Assembly (NCBI GenBank): GCA_910586035.1
Contig: CAJUHT010000001.1
Coordinates: forward strand, 30,806 to 94,805
DNA length: 64,000 nt
Direction: 5' to 3'
From: an uncultured Christensenella sp.
GTDB lineage: Bacteria; Bacillota; Clostridia; Christensenellales; Borkfalkiaceae
Part shown: piece by piece, positions 54,116 through 63,855 of the stretch
Layout: every line of letters starts with the position of its first letter
Position numbering within the stretch: position 1 is the first letter of the stretch
The notes under the pieces: generated by a model
Databases searched by the model: none
The model's input: the letters and a program-made list of their open reading frames with translations, nothing else
Told to the model about the DNA's origin: nothing
Made by a program: the position numbers and the translations under genes

Positions 54116-55189
54116 ATGAAAGACGACAGAGTTTATTTAACTTTACAAAACGGCAGACAATTTGTCGGGCACAGATTCGGCGCGGACGGGGACGTCGTTG
54201 GCGAGTTGGTGTTCACGACGGGTATGACGGGCTATCTCGAAACGCTTACCGACCCCAGCTATTACGGGCAAATAGTTATTCAGACTTTCCCGCTGATAGG
54301 CAATTACGGTATAACGCCCGACGCGCAGTCCAAAAAACCTTGGGTTTCGGCTTATATAGTTAGGGAAAAGTGCGACGAACCCTCCAATTTCAGATGCGAG
54401 GGCACGATTGAGCAGTACCTTAAAGATAACGGAATAGTCGGAATTTACGGGCTCGACACGCGCGAACTTACAAGAATAGTGAGGGAAGCGGGCGTAATGA
54501 ACGCCGCCATAACCACCAAACCGGTAAAAGACTTTTCGGCGATTGAAAAATACCGCATAACCGACGCGGTTAAAACGGTTACCTGCGCCGAGCCCATTTA
54601 TACGGGCAACCCCGAGGGGGTGAGAATCGCCGTTTGGGATTTCGGCGCTAAATACAATATTGCCAAGGAGCTTGTAAAGCGCGGTTGCCACTGTATTCAG
54701 GTGCCGTCTTTCTATACAGCCGAACAAATTCTTGCGCTCAACCCGCAGGGGCTTATGCTTTCGAACGGACCGGGAGACCCTGCGGAAAACGTTGAAGTTA
54801 TCGAAAATATGAAAAAGCTTGTAGGAAAACTGCCAATATTCGGCATATGCCTCGGGCATCAGTTGCTTGCGCTTGCAATGGGCGGCAAAACCAAGAAAAT
54901 GAAGTACGGGCACAGGGGCGGCAATCAACCCGTAAAGTGTCTTAATACAAACAGGGTTTATATTTCAAGTCAGAACCACGGCTACGAGGTAATATCTTCA
55001 AGCGTGCAGGAAGTCGGCACGGTAAGTTATGTAAACGCCAACGACGGCACCTGCGAGGGCGTGGATTATCCCGCATACAACGCGTTTACCGTGCAGTTTC
55101 ATCCCGAGGCGAGGGGCGGTCCCCGCGACGCGTCCTTCCTGTTCGACAGGTTTTTACGCAATATAAGGGAGGGTAAATACAATGCCTAA
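54116..55189 (+). CDS. carA: Carbamoyl-phosphate synthase small chain
   Basis: Glutaminase subunit that feeds ammonia to CarB. Class I amidotransferase domain with catalytic C245 in GICLGHQLLA and a late VQFHPEARGGP. The N-terminal domain has FTTGMTGYLETLTDPSY near residue 38. The 357 residues are normal. Placement in the arg operon suggests an arginine-regulated enzyme; a pyrimidine copy may exist elsewhere. It overlaps carB by 8 bases. Confidence 0.97.
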   Translation: MKDDRVYLTLQNGRQFVGHRFGADGDVVGELVFTTGMTGYLETLTDPSYYGQIVIQTFPLIGNYGITPDAQSKKPWVSAYIVREKCDEPSNFRCEGTIEQYLKDNGIVGIYGLDTRELTRIVREAGVMNAAITTKPVKDFSAIEKYRITDAVKTVTCAEPIYTGNPEGVRIAVWDFGAKYNIAKELVKRGCHCIQVPSFYTAEQILALNPQGLMLSNGPGDPAENVEVIENMKKLVGKLPIFGICLGHQLLALAMGGKTKKMKYGHRGGNQPVKCLNTNRVYISSQNHGYEVISSSVQEVGTVSYVNANDGTCEGVDYPAYNAFTVQFHPEARGGPRDASFLFDRFLRNIREGKYNA

Positions 55190-58100
55190 GAGAGAAGATA
55201 TTAAAAAAGTTTTAGTTATCGGGTCCGGTCCAATTGTTATAGGACAGGCGGCGGAATTCGACTATGCTGGCGCGCAGGCGTGCAGAGTGTTAAAAGACGC
55301 GGGCATTAACGTAGTTTTGTGCAACTCCAACCCCGCGACAATAATGACGGATAAAGCGCTGGCGGACGAGATTTACCTCGAACCGCTTACGACCGATACG
55401 TTGAAGAGAATTATTATCAAGGAGCGTCCCGACAGCTTGCTTGCCTCTCTCGGCGGGCAGACGGGGCTTACCCTCGGTTGCCAGCTTGCAAAGGAGGGTT
55501 TCCTTGAAAAATACGGCGTAAAGTTGATAGGCGTCAAGCTCGATTCCATAGACAGGGCGGAGGACAGGGAACTGTTCAAAGAAACTATGGAAAAAATCAA
55601 TCAGCCCGTCGTACCCTCCGATATAGCTTATACGGTTGACGAGTGCGTAACCGTCGCCGAAAAAATAGGAGGCTATCCCGTAATTGTAAGACCCGCCTAC
55701 ACGCTCGGCGGCGCGGGCGGCGGCGTTGCGTATAACGAAGAGGAGTTGAGGGTAATTTCGCACAACGGTCTTATGCTTTCGCCTATTACGCAGGTGCTTA
55801 TCGAAAAGTATATAGGCGGCTGGAAAGAAATAGAGTTCGAAGTACTGCGCGATAGCAACGGCAACGTGCTTACCGTCTGCTCAATGGAAAACTTCGACCC
55901 CGTTGGTATTCACACGGGCGATTCGATAGTTATTGCGCCCGCGGTAACCCTTTCCGATAAAGAGTACCAGATGCTTCGTACGGCTTCGCTCGATATTATA
56001 ACCGAGCTTGGCATAGAGGGTGGATGCAACTGCCAATTCGCTTTGAACCCCGACAGCTTCGAGTATGCCGTAATAGAGGTAAACCCCAGAGTTTCCCGCT
56101 CGTCCGCGCTCGCTTCCAAGGCGACGGGATATCCCATTGCAAAGGTTGCAACCAAAATAGCTCTTGGTTATACCCTCGACGAAATTAAAAACGATGTTAC
56201 AGGCAAGACTTACGCTTGTTTCGAGCCGACAATAGACTACGTGGTCATAAAGCTTCCCAAGTGGCCGTTTGATAAATTCCTGTACGCAAAGCGCAATCTG
56301 GGAACGAGAATGAAAGCTACCGGCGAAGTTATGGCGATTGGCACAAGCTTTGAAATGGCGATAATGAAAGCCGTGCGCGGCGCGGAAATATCGTTGAGTT
56401 CGCTCAATCTGCCTAAGCTTGCAAAACTTTCCGACGAGGAAATCGTTTCAAGACTGCACGATTTGACTGACGAAAGACTGTTTGTCGTGTACGAAGCGAT
56501 TAAGCGCGGCGTGCCCGTGGAAACGATATACTATATAACAAAGATTGACGAGTGGTTCCTCCACAAGATGGGCAATCTCGCCTCATACGAACGCTCTATT
56601 GCGGGCAGGGCAATTTCCCGCGAGGAATACGTAAGGGGAAAGAAGCTGGGCTATCCTGATAAGGAATTGGAGAGATTGAGCGGAAACAAACTTCCCGCCC
56701 ACGCCCGTTCGACCTTTAAGATGGTTGATACCTGCGGCGCGGAATTTGCCGCGCAAACGCCCTATTTCTATTCTACTTACGACGAAAACGAGCACGACGA
56801 AGCCTTGCCTTACGTTACGAAGAGTAAGGAAAACAAGAAGAAGAGAATTATAGTTATCGGCTCCGGTCCTATCAGAATAGGTCAGGGCATAGAGTTCGAC
56901 TATTCGTCCGTTCACTGCGTATGGGCTTTAAAACGCCTTGGCTACGAAGTAATTATAATTAACAACAACCCCGAAACCGTATCCACGGACTTCGACACTG
57001 CCGACAGGCTCTATTTTGAGAGCCTCACGCCGGAAGACGTGCAAAACGTTATCGATATCGAAAAGCCTTACGGCGTGGTAATCACATTCGGCGGACAGAC
57101 GGCAATAAAGCTCTGCGCTTATCTCGATAAGAAGGGCGTTCGTATACTCGGCACCCCCGCAGACAGTGTAGACCTTGCCGAGGACAGGGAAAGGTTCGAC
57201 GCGCTGTTGGAGCAGTTCCATATAGCCCGCCCCAAGGGGTTGACGGTAATGACAAAGCAGGAAGCGCTGAACGCCGCAGAAATACTCGGTTACCCCGTAC
57301 TTTTGCGCCCTTCGTATGTAATCGGCGGACAGAATATGACTATTGCCTTTACTCAGAACGATATAGAGAGGTATATGGACGTAATTCTTGCGCAGAAGAT
57401 TGAAAACCCTGTGCTTTGCGACAAGTATCTTATGGGTACAGAGCTTGAAGTGGACGCTATTTCCGACGGAGTTGACGTGCTCATTCCCGGTATTATGCAG
57501 CATATCGAGAGAGCCGGCGTACACAGCGGCGACTCGATAGCCGTTTATCCGCCCTACAATCTTTCCGACGCAATGCTCAAAAAGATTGTGGACGTTTCAA
57601 CGGATTTGGCAATTTCCTTAAAGACCAAGGGGCTTATAAATATACAGTTCCTCATTTATCATAACGAATTATACGTTATAGAGGTTAATCCCAGAGCTTC
57701 GCGTACCGTTCCCTATATTTCCAAGGTTACGGGCGTGCCTATGGTAGATTTGGCAACCAAGATTATGGTGGGGGCAAAGCTCAAAAAGTTGGGTTACGGC
57801 ACGGGACTATATAAGAGTTCGCCCTACGTTGCGGTTAAGGTGCCCGTGTTCTCTTTTGAAAAGCTCAACGACGTAAACTCTCAGCTCGGACCCGAAATGA
57901 AGTCTACGGGCGAAGTGCTCGGCATAGGCAAGACGATAGAAGAAGCTCTGTTCAAAGGGCTTGTTTCCGCAGGCTTCAATATGAAGCATCCCACTAAAAA
58001 GCGCCCTTCCGGTATCTACTTTACCATAAACGACCAGGACAAGTTTGAAATAGTAAATATTGTAAAGAAGTTTGCCGACCTCGGTCTTACGCTGTATGCA

Positions 58101-59246
58101 ACCAAGGGGACGGCGGACGTTATCCGCAGTCTTGGGCTCGATTGTACGGACGTTGCGCGTCTTTCCACCAACGACGAAATTTTCAAGCTTATGGACGAAG
58201 GTAAGATTGACTATATCGTTTATACTGGCAAGACGGACATTGAATCGATAACCAATTATATGTCGTTGCACCATCACGCGATACTGCTCGGCATAACCGT
58301 TTTGACTTCGCTCGATACGACCAACGCGCTTGCCGACGTAATTGCGGGCAGATACAATCAATTCAATACCGAACTTATTGATATAACTAAGCTCAGGGAA
58401 GAAAAATTACAGCTTTCCTTCTGCAAAATGCACAGTTGCGGCAACGATTATATCGTATTCAACAATATGGACGGTGCAATCACCTGCCCCGAATCGCTTG
58501 CAATCAACTTCTCCGACAGGCATTACGCAATAGGCGCCGACGGAATAGTTATGATTGAAAAATCTAACGTTGCGGACGCAAAGGTAAGGGTATTTAACCG
58601 CGACGGCAGCGACGGCGGTCTTGCGGCAAATCCCATAAGATGCGTTGCAAAATATCTGTTCGATAACCGTATGGTCAACAGCGACCAAATTACCGTTGAA
58701 AGTTGCGGGCTTGTAAGAAAGCTTACGGTAAACAGCTTTAACGGCGTTGCAAGCTCCGTTGCCGTAAATTTGGGCAAACCCGCGCTTGTTGGTAAGGAAA
58801 TTCCCTGCTCGCTCGAAGGGGAAGTTATAGACAGAGAGATAATTCTGGACGGAAAGGCTTACAACGTAAACTGCGTAAACGTAGGCAACCCGCACTGCGT
58901 AATTTTTGTGGACAGGGTAGAGGAAATAGATATAGACGCGCTGGGGCAGTCGCTGTACTATTCGGGAATGTTCCCCAACGGAATATTTTTGGAGTGCGTG
59001 CGCGTTGTAAACGGCGTAACCTTAAAAATGCGCGTTTGGGAGAAAGCCAACGGCGAAACCTGGGCTTGCGGCACTGCCGCGGCGGCGGCTGCGACGGCGG
59101 CGATAATCAACGGTAAATGTTTGAAAGGCGAAACCATAACCGTAAAATTAAAGGGCGGCGACCTCTTTGTAAAACTTGACGAAAACGGCGAAGTTGAGCT
59201 TGACGGCTTTGTTAAACAGTCATTTAAGGGAATAATCGAAATATAA
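55182..59246 (+). CDS. carB: Carbamoyl-phosphate synthase large chain fused to a DapF-like domain
   Basis: Residues 1-1074 are a complete CarB: two ATP-grasp halves (starting VLVIGSGPIVIGQAAEFDYAG and IIVIGSGPIRIGQGIEFDYSS) and the methylglyoxal-synthase-like allosteric domain (about 935-1070). Without a stop, residues 1075-1354 continue as a diaminopimelate epimerase domain: CKMHSCGNDYIVFNN near 1081, FNRDGSDGG near 1140, NVGNPHC, and GETWACGTAA with C1296. The first catalytic cysteine is lost: the CGNG motif reads AANP at 1148-1151. Other substrate residues (the FP-x-NVNF and YERG motifs) are also changed. So CarB should be active, while the epimerase activity is doubtful. The usual CarB length is about 1070. 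Confidence 0.95.
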   Translation: MPKREDIKKVLVIGSGPIVIGQAAEFDYAGAQACRVLKDAGINVVLCNSNPATIMTDKALADEIYLEPLTTDTLKRIIIKERPDSLLASLGGQTGLTLGCQLAKEGFLEKYGVKLIGVKLDSIDRAEDRELFKETMEKINQPVVPSDIAYTVDECVTVAEKIGGYPVIVRPAYTLGGAGGGVAYNEEELRVISHNGLMLSPITQVLIEKYIGGWKEIEFEVLRDSNGNVLTVCSMENFDPVGIHTGDSIVIAPAVTLSDKEYQMLRTASLDIITELGIEGGCNCQFALNPDSFEYAVIEVNPRVSRSSALASKATGYPIAKVATKIALGYTLDEIKNDVTGKTYACFEPTIDYVVIKLPKWPFDKFLYAKRNLGTRMKATGEVMAIGTSFEMAIMKAVRGAEISLSSLNLPKLAKLSDEEIVSRLHDLTDERLFVVYEAIKRGVPVETIYYITKIDEWFLHKMGNLASYERSIAGRAISREEYVRGKKLGYPDKELERLSGNKLPAHARSTFKMVDTCGAEFAAQTPYFYSTYDENEHDEALPYVTKSKENKKKRIIVIGSGPIRIGQGIEFDYSSVHCVWALKRLGYEVIIINNNPETVSTDFDTADRLYFESLTPEDVQNVIDIEKPYGVVITFGGQTAIKLCAYLDKKGVRILGTPADSVDLAEDRERFDALLEQFHIARPKGLTVMTKQEALNAAEILGYPVLLRPSYVIGGQNMTIAFTQNDIERYMDVILAQKIENPVLCDKYLMGTELEVDAISDGVDVLIPGIMQHIERAGVHSGDSIAVYPPYNLSDAMLKKIVDVSTDLAISLKTKGLINIQFLIYHNELYVIEVNPRASRTVPYISKVTGVPMVDLATKIMVGAKLKKLGYGTGLYKSSPYVAVKVPVFSFEKLNDVNSQLGPEMKSTGEVLGIGKTIEEALFKGLVSAGFNMKHPTKKRPSGIYFTINDQDKFEIVNIVKKFADLGLTLYATKGTADVIRSLGLDCTDVARLSTNDEIFKLMDEGKIDYIVYTGKTDIESITNYMSLHHHAILLGITVLTSLDTTNALADVIAGRYNQFNTELIDITKLREEKLQLSFCKMHSCGNDYIVFNNMDGAITCPESLAINFSDRHYAIGADGIVMIEKSNVADAKVRVFNRDGSDGGLAANPIRCVAKYLFDNRMVNSDQITVESCGLVRKLTVNSFNGVASSVAVNLGKPALVGKEIPCSLEGEVIDREIILDGKAYNVNCVNVGNPHCVIFVDRVEEIDIDALGQSLYYSGMFPNGIFLECVRVVNGVTLKMRVWEKANGETWACGTAAAAAATAAIINGKCLKGETITVKLKGGDLFVKLDENGEVELDGFVKQSFKGIIEI

Positions 59247-60373
59247 TGATATATTTGGATAATGCGGCTACAACCAAACCAGATATAAGGTGTTTGAATC
59301 TTGCCGAACAGTATTTAATCGAAAACTATTATAATCCTTCCGCATTGTATGCGGAAGGTTATAATTTGCACAAGCAACTCGTAAAAACGCGCTCTGATAT
59401 TTTGAATTTAATTGCAAACGATTGGGATTATCAGCTTGTTTTTACTTCCTGCGGAACGGAAGCCGACAATCAAGCGCTATTTTGCGGCGGTAAGCGCGGC
59501 AACGTAGTAACGACTGCTGGCGAACACTCCGCCGTGTTCAATTGCGCAAGCGAATTTAAAGAGCGCGGAATAGAGGTGCGCGTAGCGCCGCTTAACGACG
59601 ACGGAAAAGTAAATATACAGAGCCTTTTGGGAATGATTGACGACAGAACTTCGCTTGTTTCAGTAATTCACGTAAACAACGAAACTGGGGCAATCAACGA
59701 CGTAAACGGCATTGCGCAGGCGGTTAAAGCTATAAACAGCCGCGCATTGTTCCACTCCGACGGCGTTCAGGCGTTTGGTAAAATTCCATTTAAAATGAGC
59801 GCGGACGTCGATTTGTACAGCGTTTCCGCCCATAAAATAAACGGAGTTAAGGGGTGCGGCGCGCTTATAAAGCGTAAAAATTTAATAATTAAACCGCTTA
59901 TTTGCGGCGGCGGTCAGGAAAACGGACTGAGAAGCGGGACGGAAAACGTGTTTGCTATCAAGGCGTTCGAGTACGCGGCAAAATCTAAGTACGAAAATAT
60001 TCAGTTGAATTATAAGTTTGCGCAAACGTTAAACGCTGCAATGCGCGAAAAGCTCGACGGGCAATTTTTCGATATTATCTCGCCCGCCGACGCGTCGCCG
60101 TATATTCTTTCGGTAGCGGCAAAAGGCGTGCGCGGCGAAATAATTTTGCACGAAGTAAACGACAAGGGGCTAATTATCGGGACGGGCTCGGCTTGCTCGT
60201 CCAACGACAAAAAGAGGTATTCGCGCGTAATTTTGGCGTGCGGAATCGACGAGGAGAGAGCCGACGGAGTATTGCGTATAAGTTTCAGCGCCGAAAATAC
60301 GGTTGAAGAGGTTGAAGAGGCGGCTAATATACTCAACGAAACCGTTAAGATGCGAAAGGAAATAATGGAATAA
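59246..60373 (+). CDS. Cysteine desulfurase (NifS/IscS family)
   Basis: PLP enzyme that takes sulfur from cysteine as a persulfide. PLP lysine K197 in SAHKINGVKG, active cysteine C317 in GSACSSND, LDNAATTKPD at the start and EHSAVFN near residue 88. The 375 residues are normal. It overlaps the carB stop (TAATG) and thiI (ATG within its TAA), so it is very likely the dedicated sulfur donor for ThiI, as the NifZ-ThiI pair of Bacillus. A function in Fe-S assembly is less likely without IscU nearby. Confidence 0.95.
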   Translation: MIYLDNAATTKPDIRCLNLAEQYLIENYYNPSALYAEGYNLHKQLVKTRSDILNLIANDWDYQLVFTSCGTEADNQALFCGGKRGNVVTTAGEHSAVFNCASEFKERGIEVRVAPLNDDGKVNIQSLLGMIDDRTSLVSVIHVNNETGAINDVNGIAQAVKAINSRALFHSDGVQAFGKIPFKMSADVDLYSVSAHKINGVKGCGALIKRKNLIIKPLICGGGQENGLRSGTENVFAIKAFEYAAKSKYENIQLNYKFAQTLNAAMREKLDGQFFDIISPADASPYILSVAAKGVRGEIILHEVNDKGLIIGTGSACSSNDKKRYSRVILACGIDEERADGVLRISFSAENTVEEVEEAANILNETVKMRKEIME

Positions 60374-61527
60374 TGGATAAAGTTATTATCGTCAGATATT
60401 GCGAAATTCACTTAAAGGGCAACAACCGCGGATTTTTCGAAAGAATATTTGTGGAAAATATGGAGCGCGCTTTAAAGGGAATTAAGCACGAGATAAGAAA
60501 ACAGAGCGGAAGATACGTAATAGAGGGGTTTGAAAGCGAACAGGCGTCTTACATTACGGATAAAGTCAAAAACGTGTTCGGCGTGCATACTTTAAGCGCG
60601 GCGTACAAAGTTTCCACTTCGCTTGACAACATTTTCGAAGCGGTAATAAAGCTTGCGCCCGTAAGCGGCACGTTTAAAATCGATACCCACCGCGCTGATA
60701 AAACATTTAATATGAATTCAATGCAAATAAATGCGGAAATCGGCGGCAGGTTGCTTGAATATAACAATAATTTGCGCGTGGACGTGCACAGTCCGCAGGC
60801 GGTTATAGGCATAGATTTGCGCGAAAACGGCACAAGTTTGGTGTTTGGCAACCTTATAAACGGCGTTGGCGGTATGCCCGTGGGTACTGCGGGCAAGGGT
60901 ATGCTTCTGATTTCGGGCGGAATAGACAGCCCTGTTGCCGGCTATATGATGGCTAAGCGCGGAATGAGAATAGAGTGCATTCATTTTCACAGTTATCCGT
61001 ATACCAATATGCAGGCAAAGGAAAAAGTGGAGGAGCTTGCCTCCGTGCTTGCAAAATACTCCTGCGGTACGGTTTTAAACGTTGTTAAAGTAACGCATAT
61101 TCAAGAGGAGATACACAAAAAATGTAACGGCGATTTTATGGTTACGATTCTGCGCCGCTTTATGTTCCGAATTGCCGAAAGACTTGCAAAAAAATGCGGC
61201 TCGCAGTGCCTCATAACAGGGGAGAGTCTTGGTCAGGTTGCAAGCCAGACAATCGAAGGAATGACTTCTTCGGGGAGCGTTGTCAGCAAATTGCCCATTT
61301 TGCGCCCCCTTTGCGGTTTTGACAAAAACGAAATTATCGAACGTAGCCGCGCAATGGGCGCGTACGAAATTTCCATAAAACCATATGAAGATTGCTGTAC
61401 GGTATTTCTGCCCAGACATCCCGTAATTCACCCCAAAATGCGCGACGTTTTGGAGGAGGAGGCAAAGCTTGATATCGAAGCTTTGATATCGGAAGCGTTA
61501 AACAGTTTGGAAGTAATTAAAATTTAA
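60373..61527 (+). CDS. thiI: tRNA sulfurtransferase ThiI (4-thiouridine synthesis)
   Basis: Makes 4-thiouridine at position 8 of tRNA using ATP and persulfide sulfur. N-terminal ferredoxin-like domain plus THUMP (1-165) and a PP-loop ATPase domain with SGGIDSPVAGYMM near residue 181. The 384 residues end soon after the CCTVFLPRHP segment, so there is no rhodanese domain; this is the form that takes sulfur straight from a partner desulfurase, here the gene just upstream. Last gene of the arg operon. Confidence 0.95.
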   Translation: MDKVIIVRYCEIHLKGNNRGFFERIFVENMERALKGIKHEIRKQSGRYVIEGFESEQASYITDKVKNVFGVHTLSAAYKVSTSLDNIFEAVIKLAPVSGTFKIDTHRADKTFNMNSMQINAEIGGRLLEYNNNLRVDVHSPQAVIGIDLRENGTSLVFGNLINGVGGMPVGTAGKGMLLISGGIDSPVAGYMMAKRGMRIECIHFHSYPYTNMQAKEKVEELASVLAKYSCGTVLNVVKVTHIQEEIHKKCNGDFMVTILRRFMFRIAERLAKKCGSQCLITGESLGQVASQTIEGMTSSGSVVSKLPILRPLCGFDKNEIIERSRAMGAYEISIKPYEDCCTVFLPRHPVIHPKMRDVLEEEAKLDIEALISEALNSLEVIKI

Positions 61528-61558
61528 AAAATGGCTTTGCTTAGGCAAAGCCATTTTT
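61527..61558. terminator. Bidirectional terminator of thiI and the PBP gene
   Basis: ATGGCTTTGC (61531-61540) and GCAAAGCCAT (61545-61554) form a perfect 10-bp stem with a 4-base loop, flanked by A and T runs so that it works in both directions. Confidence 0.92.
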
Positions 61559-61559
61559 A

Positions 61560-63782
61560 CTATTGATTGTACCAATCTTTAAAAACTATATCGGGGAGCT
61601 TATCCTCTTTTCTTTCGCTTCTTATTATTACGCGCGGTAATTCGATTTCTTCGCCCTCATAAATCTTTCCGCCGTATTCGTATTGGGGCGTTACGGTGTA
61701 TCTATACTCGCCGTCGGCGGGGGAGTCTGTTATATTAGCTTTCCAAATTCCGCTGTAAATAGTGTCGATTTTATTGCCATTATGCCGTTTTACAATATAT
61801 GTGTAGTACTTTGCCTGACATAATAATATGCTTACTTGGTTGTTTTTAACTAAAATGCTCGGTTTTTTAATATTTGGCGTAGTAAATCTTGTCGACGTTT
61901 GAGTCGGTACGTTATTTTCAAGGCATTTAACCGAAAGCCTGTTCAGCTTTGGCGAAACGGCGTCGCACAGAATAACGCGGTCGTTATTTTCGTATTCTTC
62001 GCGGTCTATTTCTATTGTCGCCGTGCCCGAAGTCCTGTCGAGCGGTGCTGGCGCTTGTTCTTTGTATCTGTCTTTTAAAATACTTTTTGTAACGGCGCAA
62101 CAATCTCTTCCGCCCGTAACTTCCAAGCGCTTGTTGTCTTTACTGCCCAGCCATACGCCGATACAGCAGTCGGAGGTATACGCAACGGAGTAAGCGTCGG
62201 TATTGCCGTCTTTATTGCCGCAAGTACCCGTTTTGCAGGCGACTTCGAAACCCAAATCGGCAAGTTTTTTGGCTGTTCCCGACTGCGCCGTATCGCACAG
62301 CGCATCGTTTATAAGCGAGCAGGCGCCCTCTGAAAACACTTTGTTTTTCGTATCCTTTGCCGAGTAAAGAACTTTGCCGCTCTGGTCGCTGATTTCCTTA
62401 ATGAAGCGGGATGGCATATAGTTTCCGTTGTTTGAAAATACGCTGTAACAGTCGCACAGCTGTTTTAATGAAAGCCCTTCTTTCATTCCCCCGAGGGCAA
62501 GCGACAGGTTTTTTTCCTCTTTCAATAACTGTACGCCCATTTTGCTTGCGTAATTTTCCACGTCGTCAAAACTCAGCGAGTTTAATGCTTTTACGGCGGG
62601 AACGTTATAGCTGTACTTGATGCTGTCCTTTACGGTTACCTGTCCGTGGTAAGTTTTGTCATAGTTTTCCGGGCTGTAACCGCCGTAATTTATCGGTTCG
62701 TCCTTTATTTTGGTGAATAAATCGAGTTTTTTGCCGTCGATTGCTGGCGCATATACAAAGAGCGGTTTTGCGGTGGAGCCTATTTGCCGCTTGGCGTCGG
62801 CAATGCTCGATTTAAAGGCGGCAACTCCGCCGTCTGCGTTTCTTACGAAAAAAGAATAATCGCATTCGGTTTTTCGGTTTTCAAGACCGGCTTGCGTTTC
62901 GCGGTTATAGTACGTTTTAATGTGCAACTCGTCAAATTGACCGTACGGGTCTATATTCAACTCTTCAAACTCGTTAAAAACGGCGTGCAGGTAGGAGGAA
63001 TTGCTCTGTCTGTTGCCTTCGGGCGCAACACTCAAAGGCAGGGCAACCGTTTCTTCGTACGTTTTGCGGTCGATAAAAGAGCAATCGAGCATATTTTTGA
63101 GTACCGTATTTCGCCTTAAAATGCTCTTTTGCGGGTTTTTATAGGGCGAAAAGTTGTTCGGGGAAGTTAAGAGTCCGACCATCGTGGCGCTCTGTTCAAG
63201 CGTAAGTTGGCTTGCGGGCTTGGCAAAATAAAAATTTGCCGCGTTTTGCAAGCCGAAACAGTTGTGTCCGAAGTAAATTGTATTTAAATACATTTCCAAA
63301 ATTTCGTCTTTGGAGTATCTGCGTTCAAGCTGTTTGGTCAGTTTTATTTCTTTAAGTTTTCTTGTTATCTTTTTGTCGTTGTTTAAATGGGTGTTTTTAA
63401 TGAGTTGTTGACTGATTGTTGAAGCGCCCTCTTTAAACGAGCGGGAAACTAAGTTCTTATACGCCGCTTTTAACATTCTCTTGTAATTCAAGCCGTTGTG
63501 GCTGTAAAAATTTCTGTCCTCGGAGGCGATAAACGCTTTTACGGTGTGGTCGCTTAAATTGGCTATTTTCACGCTACGCTGCTTGGTTTCGTATGCCGCG
63601 TCCTCTATCTTTTGCGATTTGTCGTCGAATACCGATATCGTTTTATTGTAATCGACAAGCTTTTGCGGTTGCAGGTTGCTTCCCGCAGTAATTATGAAAA
63701 AGGAGGCGAGTGCGGTCATTATTAACGATAAAATTGCTAAAAAGATAGCCAAAAGTATTTTTGCTGTTCTGTTCATTTGCAA
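61560..63782 (-). CDS. Class A penicillin-binding protein (PBP1a/1b type)
   Basis: Bifunctional peptidoglycan synthase: one N-terminal membrane helix (about 8-32), a GT51 glycosyltransferase (about 75-250) with SEDRNFYSHNGLN, GASTISQQLIKN and the RKLKEIKLT segment, and a transpeptidase (about 320-600) with SxxK in IGSTAKPL, SYN in KYSYNVPA and KTGT in ACKTGTCG. A C-terminal domain of about 130 residues, perhaps fibronectin-like, ends the protein. At 740 residues it is medium in size. The first or third codon (63782 or 63776) could be the start. It is convergent with thiI and divergent from miaB. Confidence 0.93.
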   Translation of the reverse strand: MQMNRTAKILLAIFLAILSLIMTALASFFIITAGSNLQPQKLVDYNKTISVFDDKSQKIEDAAYETKQRSVKIANLSDHTVKAFIASEDRNFYSHNGLNYKRMLKAAYKNLVSRSFKEGASTISQQLIKNTHLNNDKKITRKLKEIKLTKQLERRYSKDEILEMYLNTIYFGHNCFGLQNAANFYFAKPASQLTLEQSATMVGLLTSPNNFSPYKNPQKSILRRNTVLKNMLDCSFIDRKTYEETVALPLSVAPEGNRQSNSSYLHAVFNEFEELNIDPYGQFDELHIKTYYNRETQAGLENRKTECDYSFFVRNADGGVAAFKSSIADAKRQIGSTAKPLFVYAPAIDGKKLDLFTKIKDEPINYGGYSPENYDKTYHGQVTVKDSIKYSYNVPAVKALNSLSFDDVENYASKMGVQLLKEEKNLSLALGGMKEGLSLKQLCDCYSVFSNNGNYMPSRFIKEISDQSGKVLYSAKDTKNKVFSEGACSLINDALCDTAQSGTAKKLADLGFEVACKTGTCGNKDGNTDAYSVAYTSDCCIGVWLGSKDNKRLEVTGGRDCCAVTKSILKDRYKEQAPAPLDRTSGTATIEIDREEYENNDRVILCDAVSPKLNRLSVKCLENNVPTQTSTRFTTPNIKKPSILVKNNQVSILLCQAKYYTYIVKRHNGNKIDTIYSGIWKANITDSPADGEYRYTVTPQYEYGGKIYEGEEIELPRVIIRSERKEDKLPDIVFKDWYNQ

Positions 63783-63819
63783 TTAGTATTTATAAATTAA
63801 AATATTTATTGCAATTTAA

Positions 63820-63848
63820 TTGAAAATTATAGTAAAAAAAGTTATAAT
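63820..63848 (+). promoter_or_regulatory. Promoter of miaB
   Basis: TTGAAA at 63820-63825, 17-bp spacer, TATAAT at 63843-63848. The ATG lies 8 bases after the -10 box, at the expected transcription start, with no Shine-Dalgarno. Confidence 0.8.
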
Positions 63849-63855
63849 TGATATT

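Noticed and set aside
58380..58440. Separate dapF gene starting at the ATG at 58428 or a nearby codon
   Set aside because: That ATG is inside the first conserved strand (CKMHSCGND), and the frame is continuous with carB with no stop; a separate start would cut the domain. Internal initiation upstream cannot be fully excluded.
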